From Corylus avellana (Eukaryota > Streptophyta > Magnoliopsida > Fagales > Betulaceae), in contig NC_081541.1 of assembly GCF_901000735.1 (NCBI RefSeq), positions 27,368,258 through 27,432,257 of the forward strand: a DNA stretch of 64,000 nt, read 5' to 3'. Every line of letters starts with the position of its first letter. The stretch's first letter is position 1. Below the pieces are notes generated by a model. The model did no database searches and was not told where the DNA came from. It saw nothing but the letters and a program-made list of their open reading frames with translations. The position numbers and the translations under genes are program-made. Below, piece by piece: positions 21,123 to 32,893 of this stretch.

Positions 21123-24111
21123 TTCATATTAACAGATTCTAATTTCTTTGTGAAGGACAACCTCACAGGGTAGACTCTTTTGCAAGGGCCAAGTAGGGAT
21201 GGCTTATATCCAATCCAACTTTCCAAGTCAACCAATAAATTGAAGAAGTTTGCAGCTTTTCTTGGTGTCTTTGCTTCTTCTAGAACCTGGCATAGTCGTT
21301 TAGGGCATCTTGCACCCCCCATCCTCAATAAAATCAAGCACCTTGCCAAGCTGCCTATCACTAGTTCTTCTTCTCCTGAGTCTCTCTGTGAACCGTGTCA
21401 ACTTGCTAAGTCTAAATGTCTTCCCTTTTCAGTTTCAAATAATGTAACCATGGAACCCCTAGAGATTGTTCACTCTGATTTATGGAGTTCACCTATTCCC
21501 TTTATTAATGGACGCTGGTATTATGTTGTTTTTTTTATTGATAATCACTCATGGTTTACTTGGATTTATCCACTGCACCATCAATCAAAAACATTTACAT
21601 GTTTTGTTAAATTCAAAAGTTTAGCTGAGAACTTACTATCCAAAAAAATCAAGTCATTTCAGTCTGATGGAGGAGGAGAATTCACCTCCAATCAATTTAA
21701 ACAGTACTTTAGTTCCAATGGCATCCTACATCGAATCTCTTGTCCTTACACTGCTGCTCAAAATAGTCTTGCTGAAAGAATGCATGGACACGTTGTTGAA
21801 ACAGGTTTAGCACTTCTAGCACATTCTCATCTTCCTCTTTCATATTGGGTTGATGCCTTCAACACAGCCATTTACCTTATCAGACTCCCCACCTCTGTTC
21901 TACACCAATCTCCCTATGCCAAACTTCTCCACAAAAATCCTGACTATACTTTTCTTATGGTATTTGGTTGTGCATGTTTTCCTCTTCTCAGACCCTACAA
22001 TAGTCACGCGATGATGTATAGGTCTAAAAAATGCATCTTCTTAGGATATTGCTCCAACTATAAAGGGTATAGATGCTATGATCCCATCTCTAAGAGAATC
22101 ATTATTAGTCGCCATGTTGTGTTTGATGAGCATACCTTCCCAGCTAAAGATTGGATATTATCCCTGCCAGTGTCCTTTGCAACAGATTCTGCTCCACCTC
22201 AGGTATGTCCTTCTACAAGAATTTATGCTACATTGAATCTTCATCCTGTTATTCCTGCCACTAACCCCATTATTTCCTCTGTTGTTCAATCTGAGTCTCC
22301 CACAACAGACCCTGAGCCTACCTCTCCTTCTCAACCATCATTTGTTTCATCACATGTTGCTACAATCAGTCTAGTTGCTTCATTGCCTACACCCTCTCCT
22401 GCATCTGATTCTAATCATTTGCCTAACCATTTCATACCAACAAACCTGCAAACTGATACAGAATCCCCACCTCTCATAGCCTCTCCTGCTCCTGCACTTA
22501 CCTTAATTCCTCACCATCACATGACAACCAGACTTCGAGTTGGTACTCAAAAACCTAAGTCATTCCCTAATTATAAACTCTATTTTTCAATCAAACACCC
22601 CTTGATGGCCCTTCATTCCAAGCTTACCACCTCTGAGTTACCTCCAACTCCCACCAAATACTCCCAAGTTGCTCAATCTCCTCATTGGCGGCAAGCTATG
22701 CAAGATGAATTTACTGCTCTTCAAGCCAACAAGACTTGGACTCTTTGCCCTAGACCACCTCACAAGGACATCATCACTAGTAACAAAGTGAAACAGAAAG
22801 CTGATGGCACTTTTAACATATTCAAAGCTAGACTAGTAGCTAAGGGATTTCAACAATTAGATGGCATTGACTGCACAGACACATTTAGCCCTATTGTTAA
22901 TAGACAATTGGATGTGTCCAATGCATTTCTTCATGGTCATCTTCAAGAGGAGGTCTTTATGGAACAGCCACCTCGCTTTGTTGACAGCACCTTTCCTGAC
23001 CATGTTTGCAAGTTACATAAGTCCATTTATGGACTCAAGCAGGCCCCAGGAGCCTAGTTCACTCAGCTTGATACCACCCTCATTGGCCTTGGATTTGTTG
23101 AATCCAAAGTGGATTACACTCTTTCCATACTTTACACATCTAATGTGCATCTGCTTCTCCTAATCTATGTTGATGACATTATTGTCACAGGGCAACCATC
23201 ACTTAGCTTATCAATTGCTTGAAGCAATCTTTTGTAATGAAAGATCTTGGTCCCCTGAACTACTTCTTGGGAATTCATGTGCAGCATCAGTCAGGAGGTC
23301 TTCACCTCTCTCAGACCAAATACATTTCAGACCTCCTTGACCATGTCCACATGACTGGAGCCAAACCATCAAAGACTCCACTCCCAGTAGGGTTCCAACT
23401 CTCCAAATATGCCAGTGATCCTCTTGAGAATGCCTCTGAGTATAGAACCTTGGTAGGTGCACTGCAATACTGCACACTCACCAGACCAGATATCTCTTTT
23501 GCTGTGAACCAACTCTGTTAGTTTATGCATTCTCCCACCACAGCTCATTGGACTGCCGTCAAGAGAGTGCTTCTCTACCTCAAAGGCTCTATTCATCATG
23601 GACTGCAATTTGGTGAAGATATTCACAATCTCAATGCCTATAGTGATTCTGATTGGGCTGGAAATCCAGATGATAAGAGGTCTACTACTGGTTTTGCACT
23701 TTTTCTTGGTCCCTGTTGGATTAGCTGGTGTGCTAAAAAGCACCAATTGTCTCTAAGTCTAGCACAAAAGCTGAGTACAGGTCCCTAGCATTTGCCACAG
23801 TTGAGCTATGTTGGCTGCGTATGCTCTTTAAGGAGTTAGGTTTATTCCTTCATGCTCCTCCCACTCTTTGGTGTGATAATCTTGGAGCTCTAGCCTTAGC
23901 TTCAAATCCAGTGTATCATGCTCGCACTAAGCACATTAAAGTAGATTATCACTTTATTCGAGAGAAGGATGTCAACAAAGATGTGATCATTCATTATCTC
24001 CCCACTCTTGATCAACTTGTAGACATATTCACCAAAGGACTCACTACCAACAGATTCTTGTTTCTTCGTGACAAGCTAAGGGTGTGTTCCCCACCCATCA
24101 GCTTGCAGGGG
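21123..24111 (+). pseudogene. Copia pol (integrase, reverse transcriptase, RNase H), broken
   Basis: GAG-pre-integrase ([17 protein letters not shown]) and an integrase core with HSDLW, SDGGGEF and NSLAERMH are open from about 21180 to 23057. The reverse transcriptase lacks sequence: FSPIVN joins straight to [12 protein letters not shown], so roughly 20 residues are missing, and the start of the domain ([10 protein letters not shown]) is also short. After a TAG at 23055-23057 the YVDDIIVTG catalytic motif sits at about 23167. RNase H pieces (SDWAGNPDDKRSTTG; TKHIKVDYHFIREK) run to 24111 with several stops. It cannot move on its own. Confidence 0.88.
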
Positions 24112-24113
24112 GA

Positions 24114-24523
24114 TGTTAAACACCATATCACAGCCCTCTAAGAGGACACAACCATGCATATCAAATCCCCTCAAGCATGCACAAATCTTACTCACCAAAA
24201 CAAAGATTCCGTGGCTGCCAAGCCTTCCATTGATTGCATATCTTCGGCAGTCAATGATGCAGATGAAGGAAAGGATATTGAAGGATCTAGGGATATGCAA
24301 ATATACTCTCACTAAAGAAAGAATTTCATGTGTATAGAATTTTCCATGTAATCACACAGTTGTATGAGTATCATAGTATTTTATTTTTTGTTTAGTATAG
24401 TTTATTATTTCCTTTGATGTCTATGTAAACATAGTACATATACTCTCCTTATACCATTGTTACATCTATCGAATGCAAGAGTAATTCCTTTGCTCACAAT
24501 TCAGTTGCTTTCAAATTGTTTTA
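24114..24523 (+). repeat. 3' LTR of the nested Copia
   Basis: A 410-bp LTR beginning TGTTAAACACC and ending ATTGTTTTA. It keeps 24151-24244, which the 5' LTR lacks. The 176-bp block 24245-24420 is in the opposite orientation to its partner. Confidence 0.9.
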
Positions 24524-24647
24524 CTTTCTCTCTTCATTGCATTCCTCTGTTCATCTCCTTCTTCCTTCCTCTTGCACTTCTCTAATTGCAAAGCTACATG
24601 GTACCAGAGCCAATCACGATTCTGTGAAGCTTCTCCATCCTTTGTCA

Positions 24648-25745
24648 ATGGCAGACGACATTCCTTCATCTTCTGCATCTCAAAACAATTTTCCAAATCC
24701 AATGGCAGGTAACCTTTCAAACACTTTTCCAAATCCTTTGGCTGATAATCATCCAAACACTTTCCCAAATCCTTTGGTAGACAATCATCATCCAAACACT
24801 TTTCCAAACCCCAAAAACGCTTTTTCCAAACATTCCAAACCCCAATCATCATCCAAACACTTTTCCAGATCCTTTTACAAATGCTCGTCCTGCTGATCCA
24901 TCTAGTCCACTCTTTCTCCATAGTGGTGACAATCCAGGAATTTTATTGGTTGATCAGTCATTGACAGGAGAAAACTATAATACCTGGAGCCGCTCAATGC
25001 TTGTTTCTTTAAGTGCTAAGAACAAGATATGCTTCATTGATGGCTCCTTGCCTAAGCCACCAGTCTTTGAAAGCTATTACCAAGCATGGGTTCGTTGTAA
25101 TGACCTTGTTGTTTCATGGATTCTCAATTCCATATCAAAGGAAATTGCTCCTACTATCATCTACATCATGTCTTCCCAAGACATGTGGCAGGATCTCAAA
25201 GATCGATATTCACAACGAAATGGCCCTCAAGTTTTTCAACTGCAAAAGGCTATTTCAGTTGTTGCTCAGGAGAACTCATCTGTAAGTCAATACTTTACTT
25301 GCATCAAAACTCTTTGGGAAGAAATTAATAATTACAGACCTATTTCAATATGCAATTGTTGCAATTGTGGTCTTATGAATGAAGTCCATTCTTGAGCTTC
25401 ACAGCCAAGTACGAGTATTGCAATTTTTAATGGGTTTAAATGACTCATTCTCTTCTGTTAGAGCTTAGATTCTGCTAACAGATCCACTTCCTCCCATAAA
25501 CAAGGTCTTTTATCTCATTATTCAAGAAGAAAGACAAAGGGAGATTTGTATAAACTCCTTTAGTCATGACACTACTTCCGCACTTATGACCAAATCCGTC
25601 ATGCCTAAACCTACCCGTTCTACTGTCCCTCATGAACCTAGTGCATTCATGACTAAAACAACTCCAGGACCTAGGTTTGTTAAACAACCCTATAGGAAAG
25701 ATGGTCCTGTTTGTTCTCACTGTGAAGTAGCTGGCCATACTATTG
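24648..25745 (+). pseudogene. Truncated Copia gag of the older element
   Basis: Begins MADDIPSSSAS and contains a repeated NTFPNPLADNHP-type block. It frameshifts near 24890 into DNPGILLVDQSLTGENYNTW, the typical start of a UBN2 gag, open to 25395. After further stops the frame continues (LMGLNDSFSSVRA), ending in a zinc knuckle cut after CSHCEVAGHTIEK near 25750. hAT-derived sequence follows at once. Confidence 0.8.
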
Positions 25746-25759
25746 AAAAATGATTATTA

Positions 25760-26345
25760 TTCGTTGAGTACCATGTCAATGAAAATGAAAATGAAATTTG
25801 ATAAGTATTGGGGAGACTTTGAGACTAGTAACCCCTTATTGTTTATCGCTTTTGTGCTTGATCCACATTACAACATATCTGTCTTGGAATATTGATTCCA
25901 GAAGAATGTGGGTGTAGCAAAAGCAAAAAAGATTGTTGAGAACTTAAAGAATGTCTTGGACCGATTATATCAACATTATGCTGAGAATGTTGGAGGAAGT
26001 GGGGCTAGGTTTTCAAATGAAGAACTAAATTGCACAAGTTCATGGGGTATGGGTACTAATAAGAAAGATGCTTTAAAGGACTGCAATTCATTTCGAGCGC
26101 CCAAAAATTTGATGATATGTTGGATAGAGATAAAGCAATATTATACGGAGGATGTCGAGACACGAAGTGACACCTTTGATATTTTAATGTGGTGAAGGGT
26201 AAATTCAGCAAAGTTTCTGGTTTTCTCCAATATAGCGTGAGATGTCCTCGCAATTCCAATTACTTTTGTTGCTTTTGAGTTGGCGTTTAACACCGGAAAC
26301 CACATCATAGATCATTTTCGGAGATCTTTACTAATCCTGTAACTA
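25760..26345 (+). pseudogene. hAT transposase C-terminal fragment
   Basis: Reads MKFDKYWGDFETSNPLLFIAF (DUF4413-like) near 25790, then the hAT dimerisation domain in broken form: DILMWWRVNSAKFLV near 26175 and DVLAIPITFVAFELAF near 26240. Stops and frameshifts interrupt it. It is a different family from the hAT at 43.5-54.7 kb. A 17-18 base A run follows at about 26398-26415. The left join is directly against the truncated Copia gag. Confidence 0.75.
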
Positions 26346-26689
26346 ATCCACTATTTTTTTTGTGTGAAGTGATGACACTTCTTTGGCTTACAATGACCAA
26401 AAAAAAAAAAAAAAATCTATTTATCAAAGGATCAACGGCCAAAATTCAGACCTTTGATTGTTAACGTTTTAAAATTAGAAACTTATTAAACTTTCACCGA
26501 CCAAGTACAAAAATTCATGAGATATAATTAAAATTTCTCATATACTTCTACTGTATGATTAATTGTTTAGAACCCCCCCCAAAAAAAAGAAAAAAAAAAT
26601 CATGGAAATTCAAAAGATAATATATAATGGATAAGGAATTTATATTTTTTTACAAAATCCACCACGCGTCTCTAGGCGAAGCATACACA
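26346..26689. other. Intergenic DNA, 3' flank of the P-loop gene
   Basis: AT-rich, with the A run at 26398-26415. It contains the expected 3' UTR of the minus-strand P-loop gene. No further feature is seen. Confidence 0.4.
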
Positions 26690-27298
26690 TCACACCTCAC
26701 GTTCAGCGTGAGAGGCAATGAACTGTACCACATTCGAAACAAGCTCCCCAACCTCAACAGACGCCGTCGTATCGACCACCAATCTGGGGACATCACCAAC
26801 GTCGTACTCCGTACACCCAGCGTACCCTTCCAACAGTCTCTCTAGGTCCCGCCACGTGGCAGGCTTATGCCAGCCGGCTTCACAATCAGCAGCGCCGGCA
26901 CCGCGCCGCTCGAGCCTCCTCCTCCATTCGGCCTCATTATTGGGCTTACACTCGACCACCAAGACACGGGCCCCAGCGGAGGACGCCGTCTGGACAAGCC
27001 GGTCGAGGTGGGCCCTGCGGGAGAGTGGCGAGTCGATGACGACGCTGAGACCGAGCCGGAGCTGGGTGGAGGCGACCCGGAATACGACGTCGTAGGAGAG
27101 GTCGTTGAGGAGAGTGGAAGCGGCGGTTGGGGTTGTTGCAAGGAGGAGAGCGCGTTGGAGAGGTGCGGTGCAGTCGCGGACGTCGTCTTTGTCAACAAGA
27201 GGGATTCTGAGCGTTGAGGCCAAGGATTGGGCCAAAGTGCTCTTGCCCGTGCCAGGATGCCCTTTCATTGCTACTATTATCTTCTTTTCTTTTGCCAT
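26690..27298 (-). CDS. P-loop kinase-like protein (AAA_33 type)
   Basis: Intronless gene for a 202-residue P-loop NTPase. Walker A GHPGTGKS is at residues 13-20 from the ATG at 27298, followed by DKDDVRD (about 35-41), VVIDSPLS in the second beta strand, and a lid-like Arg-rich stretch EAEWRRRLERRGAG. This pattern matches predicted nucleotide or small-molecule kinases of the AAA_33/zeta-like group, which plants carry as 'P-loop NTPase superfamily' genes of unknown substrate. The frame remains open upstream to 27331 but without an ATG, so MAKEKK is taken as the start. The gene is GC-rich compared with its surroundings and has no frame damage. A CCACGTGG G-box lies about 90 bp upstream. It is likely functional; its role is unknown. 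Confidence 0.8.
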   Translation of the reverse strand: MAKEKKIIVAMKGHPGTGKSTLAQSLASTLRIPLVDKDDVRDCTAPLQRALLLATTPTAASTLLNDLSYDVVFRVASTQLRLGLSVVIDSPLSRRAHLDRLVQTASSAGARVLVVECKPNNEAEWRRRLERRGAGAADCEAGWHKPATWRDLERLLEGYAGCTEYDVGDVPRLVVDTTASVEVGELVSNVVQFIASHAEREV

Positions 27299-27388
27299 CT
27301 CTCTTTCTCTATGCTTTAATTTGCTTCTCACCAGATAGATTGTGTGAAAGTGTTGATATGTATATTATGTATAGCTTGTAACTGTTTG

Positions 27389-27396
27389 CCACGTGG
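27389..27396. promoter_or_regulatory. G-box upstream of the P-loop gene
   Basis: The palindrome CCACGTGG lies about 90 bp upstream of the ATG at 27298. It is a known binding core for plant bZIP and bHLH factors; use here is inferred. Confidence 0.4.
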
Positions 27397-27399
27397 TAA

Positions 27400-28277
27400 A
27401 GGCTGATTAGAGGGCGTCACAATTATCTTCAGGTGGATAATACAGCTTAAAAGTATTTTAGTACTTAAAAATGTGCGTCGAACAAAAAGTTTGTATATTT
27501 GACTTTTTTAATACTTTGACTTTTTTATTTTAAAAATTATCAAAATATATTTTTGATAAAAACTAAAAAAATGTAGTTTTTGTCAACAAACTCTTTTTGA
27601 ATTAAAATTTTTATTTTTCAAACGCAATCCTAAACGGGCTATAAGTCGACAACTTAAAATCTATTTAGACAAATAAGTAATGTTATGAATTAGTAAGTTT
27701 TTCATATTTACCTCATATTCTTATACAAGTTCAATAGATTAATCATTAGATTTGTGAGGTCTATCATTGATTTATGTTAAATCCACATAAATTCACAAAT
27801 TTAATGATTAATTTGTAAACTAAGATAAGCCAAATATAAAAAAAAATAGTGACCTCTAACATTTTTTTATATTAATTATCTATATTACTAAAAATTAGGA
27901 TAAGCACCTACCCCCTTATCCATAAAGGGCACTAGGTGGCACTTGGGTAATTTTCTTTTGATATTTCTTGGAGTGGATTAGGTGAAATGGAAACGATATC
28001 AAGGGAAAGGGGGAGAACTATTTTATGATGTAGAGTACATTTTACGTAGAAATTATAGTTTATAGATGCAATGATATTTATATTATTTTAAAATTTTCGA
28101 CCCAATCAGAAAAAAAAAGTTCTATAAAATAAAAATCTCAATTTTGGCCACGTCGAGAGCCAAAGTTAATTGTGGAATAATATTAATTCGAAAAACCTCT
28201 TCATGGGTCAGCTTCTACTTATTTCTTTCAGCAAATTTTCTGGCATTGAATAATGTTGTTTTCTTCATGAAGAAGTA
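27400..28277. other. AT-rich intergenic DNA
   Basis: No gene, RNA or clear transposon end is recognised; many short A and T runs. Confidence 0.45.
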
Positions 28278-28282
28278 AGGCA

Positions 28283-28583
28283 TAAAGAATTGAGAATAAG
28301 GTTAAACTTGATGCTTGTGTATCTTATTCATTCATAGGGTATTTATACAAGTGGTTTGAATATACAAAATGGAAAATAATAATACATATTTAAATGTAGT
28401 TGATTTGTTCCCTTAGTGAAAGTAATAGCCGTTGGGTAGCTGTGCTAGCCATTTTCTGTGATTGAGTTTCCTTGTGGAGTTTGTTGCCTTGTTGAGTGGG
28501 TAGCCGTTACTGGAGTTTCCTTGTGTGGATTATTGCTTTGTGGAGTGGTGTTGCATCATGGTTGACTCTACAATGGTTCATTA
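28283..28583 (-). repeat. 3' LTR of the 28-33 kb Copia
   Basis: Matches 32894-33191 with few substitutions and small indels. The polypurine tract on its minus-strand 5' side ends at 28584. Confidence 0.9.
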
Positions 28584-31500
28584 TGCCCCCGCAAGCGAGA
28601 TGGTGGGTACATGACATTGAGCTTGGTGTGCATGAGAGAGAAGTGGTAGGAGGCAGTAGGTTTGGTGAAGATGTCAGCTAGGTTGTCTTTGGTGGAGATG
28701 AAGCGGACAATTAGAGTTTTGGATGTGACCCTATCATGGACGAAGTGGAAATCAATTTCAATATGCTTGGTGGGGGCATGGAAGGCAGGATTGGCTGTCA
28801 AATAGATTGCACCAATGTTGTCACACCATAGAGTAGGTGGAGTGGGAAGAGAAATGCGGAGATCATGAAGGAGAGATTGAAGCTAGATAAGTTTAGCTGC
28901 AGTGATGGCAAGGGTGCGGTATTCAGATTCTGTGCTAGAGCGGGCGACAGTTCGTTGTTTACGAGACGACCAAGAGATGAGGTTGGGGCCAAGAAAAATG
29001 CAAAATCCTCCGGTGGATTTTTTGTCATCTGGCCCAATCAGCGTTAGAGAAGGCTTGGAGGTGGCGAGATGGAGAGCGGCGAAGGAGTAAACCATAGGAG
29101 ATGGTAGACTTGAGGTAGTACAAGATACGCTTGACAGCTTAAAGATGGAGGGAGGTGGGCTAGTGCATAAATTGGGAGACCTTGTTGACGGCGAAGGAGA
29201 TGTCAAGGCTAATGAGAGAGAGATACTGGAGGCCTCCGACAAGACTGCGATAAGAGGATGGGTCACTAAGTGGATCACCCGAGAAGAGGGAAAGCAAGTG
29301 AGCGGTGGACATTGGAGTCTTGACCGGCTTAGCATCAGACATGTTGCTTTTGTGGAGGAGATCAAGGATATAACGCTATAGGGAGAGAATAAGTCCTTTG
29401 GATGTAGGGATAGCTTCCATGCCAAGAAAGAAATGAAGAGGACCTAAGTCCTTGATTGCAAATTCTGCTTGGAGAGACTGGAGAAGAGTTGTTGTCCCGT
29501 GAGGGAGTGAGCTTGTAATGAGGATATCATCCACGTAGATAAGGACATAAGTGATGTGTTGAGGTGTGTGACGAACGAACAAAGAGGATTCGGAGTGAGA
29601 ACTGACAAAACCAAGCTCAAGAAGATGGTAATTGAGGCGAGAGTACCAAGCACGAGGGGCTTGTTTTAAGCCATATAAGGCCTTGTGTAACTTGCAGGTA
29701 TGGTTGGGAAACTGAGGATGGAGAAAACTGGGAGGCTGAGCCATGTAGACATCTTCGAAGAGCCAATCATGTAAAAAGGCATTCTGAACATCAATCTGGT
29801 GAACGGGCCATCCAGAAGAGATGGCAAGGGACAAGACAAGGCGAATTGTAGTAAGTTTGACGACTAGACTGTAAGTGTCAACAAAGTAAACTCCAGGCTG
29901 TTGATGAAATCCTTTAGCAACAAGACTAGCTTTGTAGCAGTTGATGGTGCCATCAACTTTTCGTTTGAGACGAAAAACCCATTTATAGCCGACTATGTAC
30001 TTGTCGGAGGTAGCTGGGACAAGGGTCCAAGTGCCATTGTTGAGGAGTGCATCAAATTCAGTGTTCATGGCAGCACGCTAGGCAGGATGTTGGCAGCTGT
30101 TGAGTACGACGTGAGTTCAACTTCGTCGGAGCATGCAGCAGTGAGAAGAGCCTGGGGAAGTGGATAACGGATGAGCCCTTCGGGGAGCGTCTTAGGCTTG
30201 AAGATGTTATTTCTGGAGCAAGTCTGCATGGCATGTCGGGGAGGAGGTGGATCCTCATTGGTAGGGATTGTGAGTTCAACCTGTGGAGAAGAAAAAAGAA
30301 ATAGTGTTAGTTGGCGAAGATGCTAAAGATTGAGTGGAGGAAGATGGCTCAATCGGATGAGCATTGGGGATTTCCGTGGGAGCAAGCATCGAGTTGGGAG
30401 TAGGGGGCGTGAGGAGGGGTTTAGTGGTAGGGATAAAGAAGTGTTTGTTGGGGGTGGGGGCGGTGAGGAGGCAGGAGAAGGGAAATGAGGATTCATCAAA
30501 GAGAACATGCCGAGTGATATAGATGCGTTTAGATGGAAGATGGAGACATTGATAGCTACGATGAGATGGGCTGAGAAAAACACATTCGATGGATCAAAAA
30601 TCAAGTTTGTGCCTATTGTAAGGCCATAAGTGAGGCCAACAAGCACATCCAAAATCGCGTAAGAAGGTATAGTTAGGTTGTAAGTTGGAAAGTTTTTGGA
30701 ATGGTGATTCGTGGTTGAGGACGGGGGTGGGGAGTCGGTTAATTAGGTAACGGGCCGTTTGGAAAGCCTCGACCCAATAATGAAGAGGACCGAAAGAATG
30801 GGCTAGGAGAGTGAGGCCCATTTCAACGATGTGGTAGTGTTTGTGTTCCACAGCTCCATTTTATTCATGAGTGTGGGGGCACGTGATGCGATGATGGATG
30901 CTGTGGGTGGTAAAGAAGTGGCATAACTTTTGATATTCACCACCACCATCGGTTTGAATGGATTTTATTTTACGGTTAAAAAGGCGTTCAACGTATGCCT
31001 AAAACTTGGGAAAAATGGTGAAAACGTCAGATTCGCAATGAATAGGATAAAACCATGTAAATTTACTAAAATGATCAACGAAAATAACATAGTAGCGTGC
31101 ACCATTATTAGATAAAATAGGGGAGGGATCCCAAACATCAGAGAAAATTAATTCAAGGGGAACATTGGATTGATGGTGGGATAAAGAAAATGGAAGTTGA
31201 TGACTCTTGCCACGCTGACAGGCAGAGCAAACCGACAGCTTTTTATTGGACTCAACAGGAAGATTAAAATGAGACATGACATGACAAAGTATGCGATCCG
31301 CAGGATGACCGAGATGCTCGTGCCAATCCATAGAAGAGACACGTTCACTTGAGACGGCTCTTGGAGGTATAGCTGATGAAGAACGAAACCAGTGGTACAA
31401 TCTATTTTTACTCAGACCGCAATGGAGGATTCTTTCGGACTTGCGATCCTTGACAAAAAAATAAGAAGGTTGAAATTCCAGAAAAACATTATTATCATAA

Positions 31501-31699
31501 GTAAACTTTTGAACAGATAATAAATTTTTCGTAATTTGAGGAACATGCAAAACATTGCGTAAAATAAAATTAGAGGGAGAGAGTTTAGAAGCGCCAATAT
31601 TTTTGATGGCGAAGCAGGTACCATTGCCCACTTGGATTTGATCAGGGCCATCATACAACTCCGAATGAAGGTTCAAGTTATTGAGATCGAAGGTTATGT
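28568..31699 (-). pseudogene. Copia pol (28-33 kb element), broken
   Basis: GAG-pre-integrase (WHEHLGHPADRI; CSACQRGKSHQLPF) and the first integrase Asp (FSDVW) are open over 30999-31676. The rest of the integrase (EHKHYHIVEMGLTLL; FGCACWPHLWPYN) follows at 30594-30851 after a broken stretch. The reverse transcriptase is open over 29376-30068 with YKWVFRLKRKVDGT, QIDVQNAFLHD and YVDDILITS. RNase H spans 28568-29425 in pieces ([31 protein letters not shown]). The terminal stop lies just inside the 3' LTR, a normal Copia arrangement. Confidence 0.87.
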
Positions 31700-32801
31700 G
31701 GTGAGTGGCACCGGTGTCAGGATACCAATTGATATCCAGAGAGTAGGATGAGGAGGCAGCATAAGCTAGAAGGCTTGGACCAACAGATTGGTAGGCTTGG
31801 TCGAACTGATGCTAGCATGCTAGAGCCGCATGGCCCATTTTACCACAAACTTGACATGTGGGCCGTGAGCCCATGGTGGGGTTATTTTTGGGTGAGCCTA
31901 AAAGCCCACTGGAATTGCTGGAGCCAGATGCAAAGAATTGGAAATTTTGACCACGCCCCCGTGATCGAAAATTGCTGTTGGAGCGGGAGAAGTCACGATG
32001 ACCACCACGGCCATGGTGGAGATGGGTGCTGCGGGCAGCGACATTGGCAGCAGGAAAGAGAGTCAGATTGACTGTGATGTTCAAGCCGTGTTTCATGAGC
32101 AAGCAAATGACCAAGCAGATCGTCCATGGTGAGGGGTTCAACTCGAGTGGTTATAGAGGTCACCAGAGGGTCATATTCTGAGCCGAGACCCGCGAGAAGA
32201 TAGGTGGAGAATTCATAGTCGTTGAAGGGTTGGCCGGCGGCAGCTAGTGTGGCAGCAATATACTTGAGACGATGGAAGTAATCAACAATGGAAGAACTGC
32301 CCTTTTTTGCGGTGGCCATTTGATAGTGAAGAGTCATGGTGCTGGCTCTGGAGGTAGATGTGAATGTCTGTTCAACAGCATTCCAAAGCTCTTGGGCTGC
32401 GCGGCAACCAAGGGCTTGCGGCAGCAACTCGTCGGAGATGGTGGACATGAGCATACTCAGGAATAATTGGTCTTGGCGAAACCATTGAATGGTTTTTGGA
32501 TCGGTGGAGATGGTGATGGAACCATCGGGGGAGGTGGAAGTGTATGGGTGAGGGGGTGTTTTTGTGCCATCAATAAACCCATAGAGGTCGTGGCCTTGGA
32601 GGAATGGCTCAAGGAGACAATGCCAGACCAAGAAGCTAGTCCTAGTGAGCTTTGGGACAGATTTGGCAAAGTGAGAAAGTGATGCCGCAGGGATATTTTG
32701 AGGTGGGGCATATGGGTTGTAGACAGGGAGGTTACAGGGGTGACAGGGATGTTGGTAGTGGCATTTTTGGTGGTGTTTGTGTTTGAGGTTGAAGAAGCCA
32801 T
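31700..32801 (-). pseudogene. Copia gag and protease (28-33 kb element)
   Basis: The ATG at 32801 starts MASSTSNTN. A frameshift near 32640 moves into FLQGHDLYGFIDGTKT, a UBN2 gag open to 31993 (AAQELWNAVEQ; IVDYFHRLKYIA). Another shift leads to an RGRGQNF-rich segment and the knuckle CQVCGKMGHAALAC near 31815. The protease motif WYPDTGATHHIT lies near 31705-31740. Confidence 0.82.
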
Positions 32802-32893
32802 TTGAGGGTGCAACTAGGGTGTTTGATAAAAGGATTCAAAGAGGTAGCAAAGCTAAGGACGATGTGAGTCATTTTCTTACTGCTCTGATACCA

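Larger units (their letters stand above)
19353..24523 (+). mobile_element. Copia LTR retrotransposon nested in an older Copia LTR
   Basis: The element is bounded by the 5-bp target duplication CTTTC (19348-19352 and 24524-24528). Its LTRs begin TGTTAAAC and end GTTTTA. The PBS TGGTATCAGAGCC starts at 19653, and a purine-rich tract GCAGGGGGA ends at 24113, directly before the 3' LTR. The interior runs gag, protease, integrase, reverse transcriptase, RNase H, the Copia order. The coding frames are broken by stops and deletions. The two LTRs differ in length (300 and 410 bp) because of an internal inversion and deletions. Confidence 0.92.
19102..25750 (+). mobile_element. Older Copia retrotransposon, truncated, hosting a nested Copia
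   Basis: The 5' LTR begins about 19102 (TGAGAGTTGGCTGC), is interrupted at 19352 by another Copia element, and resumes at 24529 to end at 24598. The PBS TGGTACCAGAGC follows directly at 24599-24610. The gag region begins with the ATG at 24648 and stops within the zinc knuckle near 25745. No pol and no 3' LTR are present. It lies in the intron upstream of the PLAA-like PFU exon. Confidence 0.8.

Noticed and set aside
27299..27331. N-terminal extension of the P-loop gene
   Set aside because: The frame begins at GTG with no upstream ATG; MAKEKK at 27298 is the first Met.
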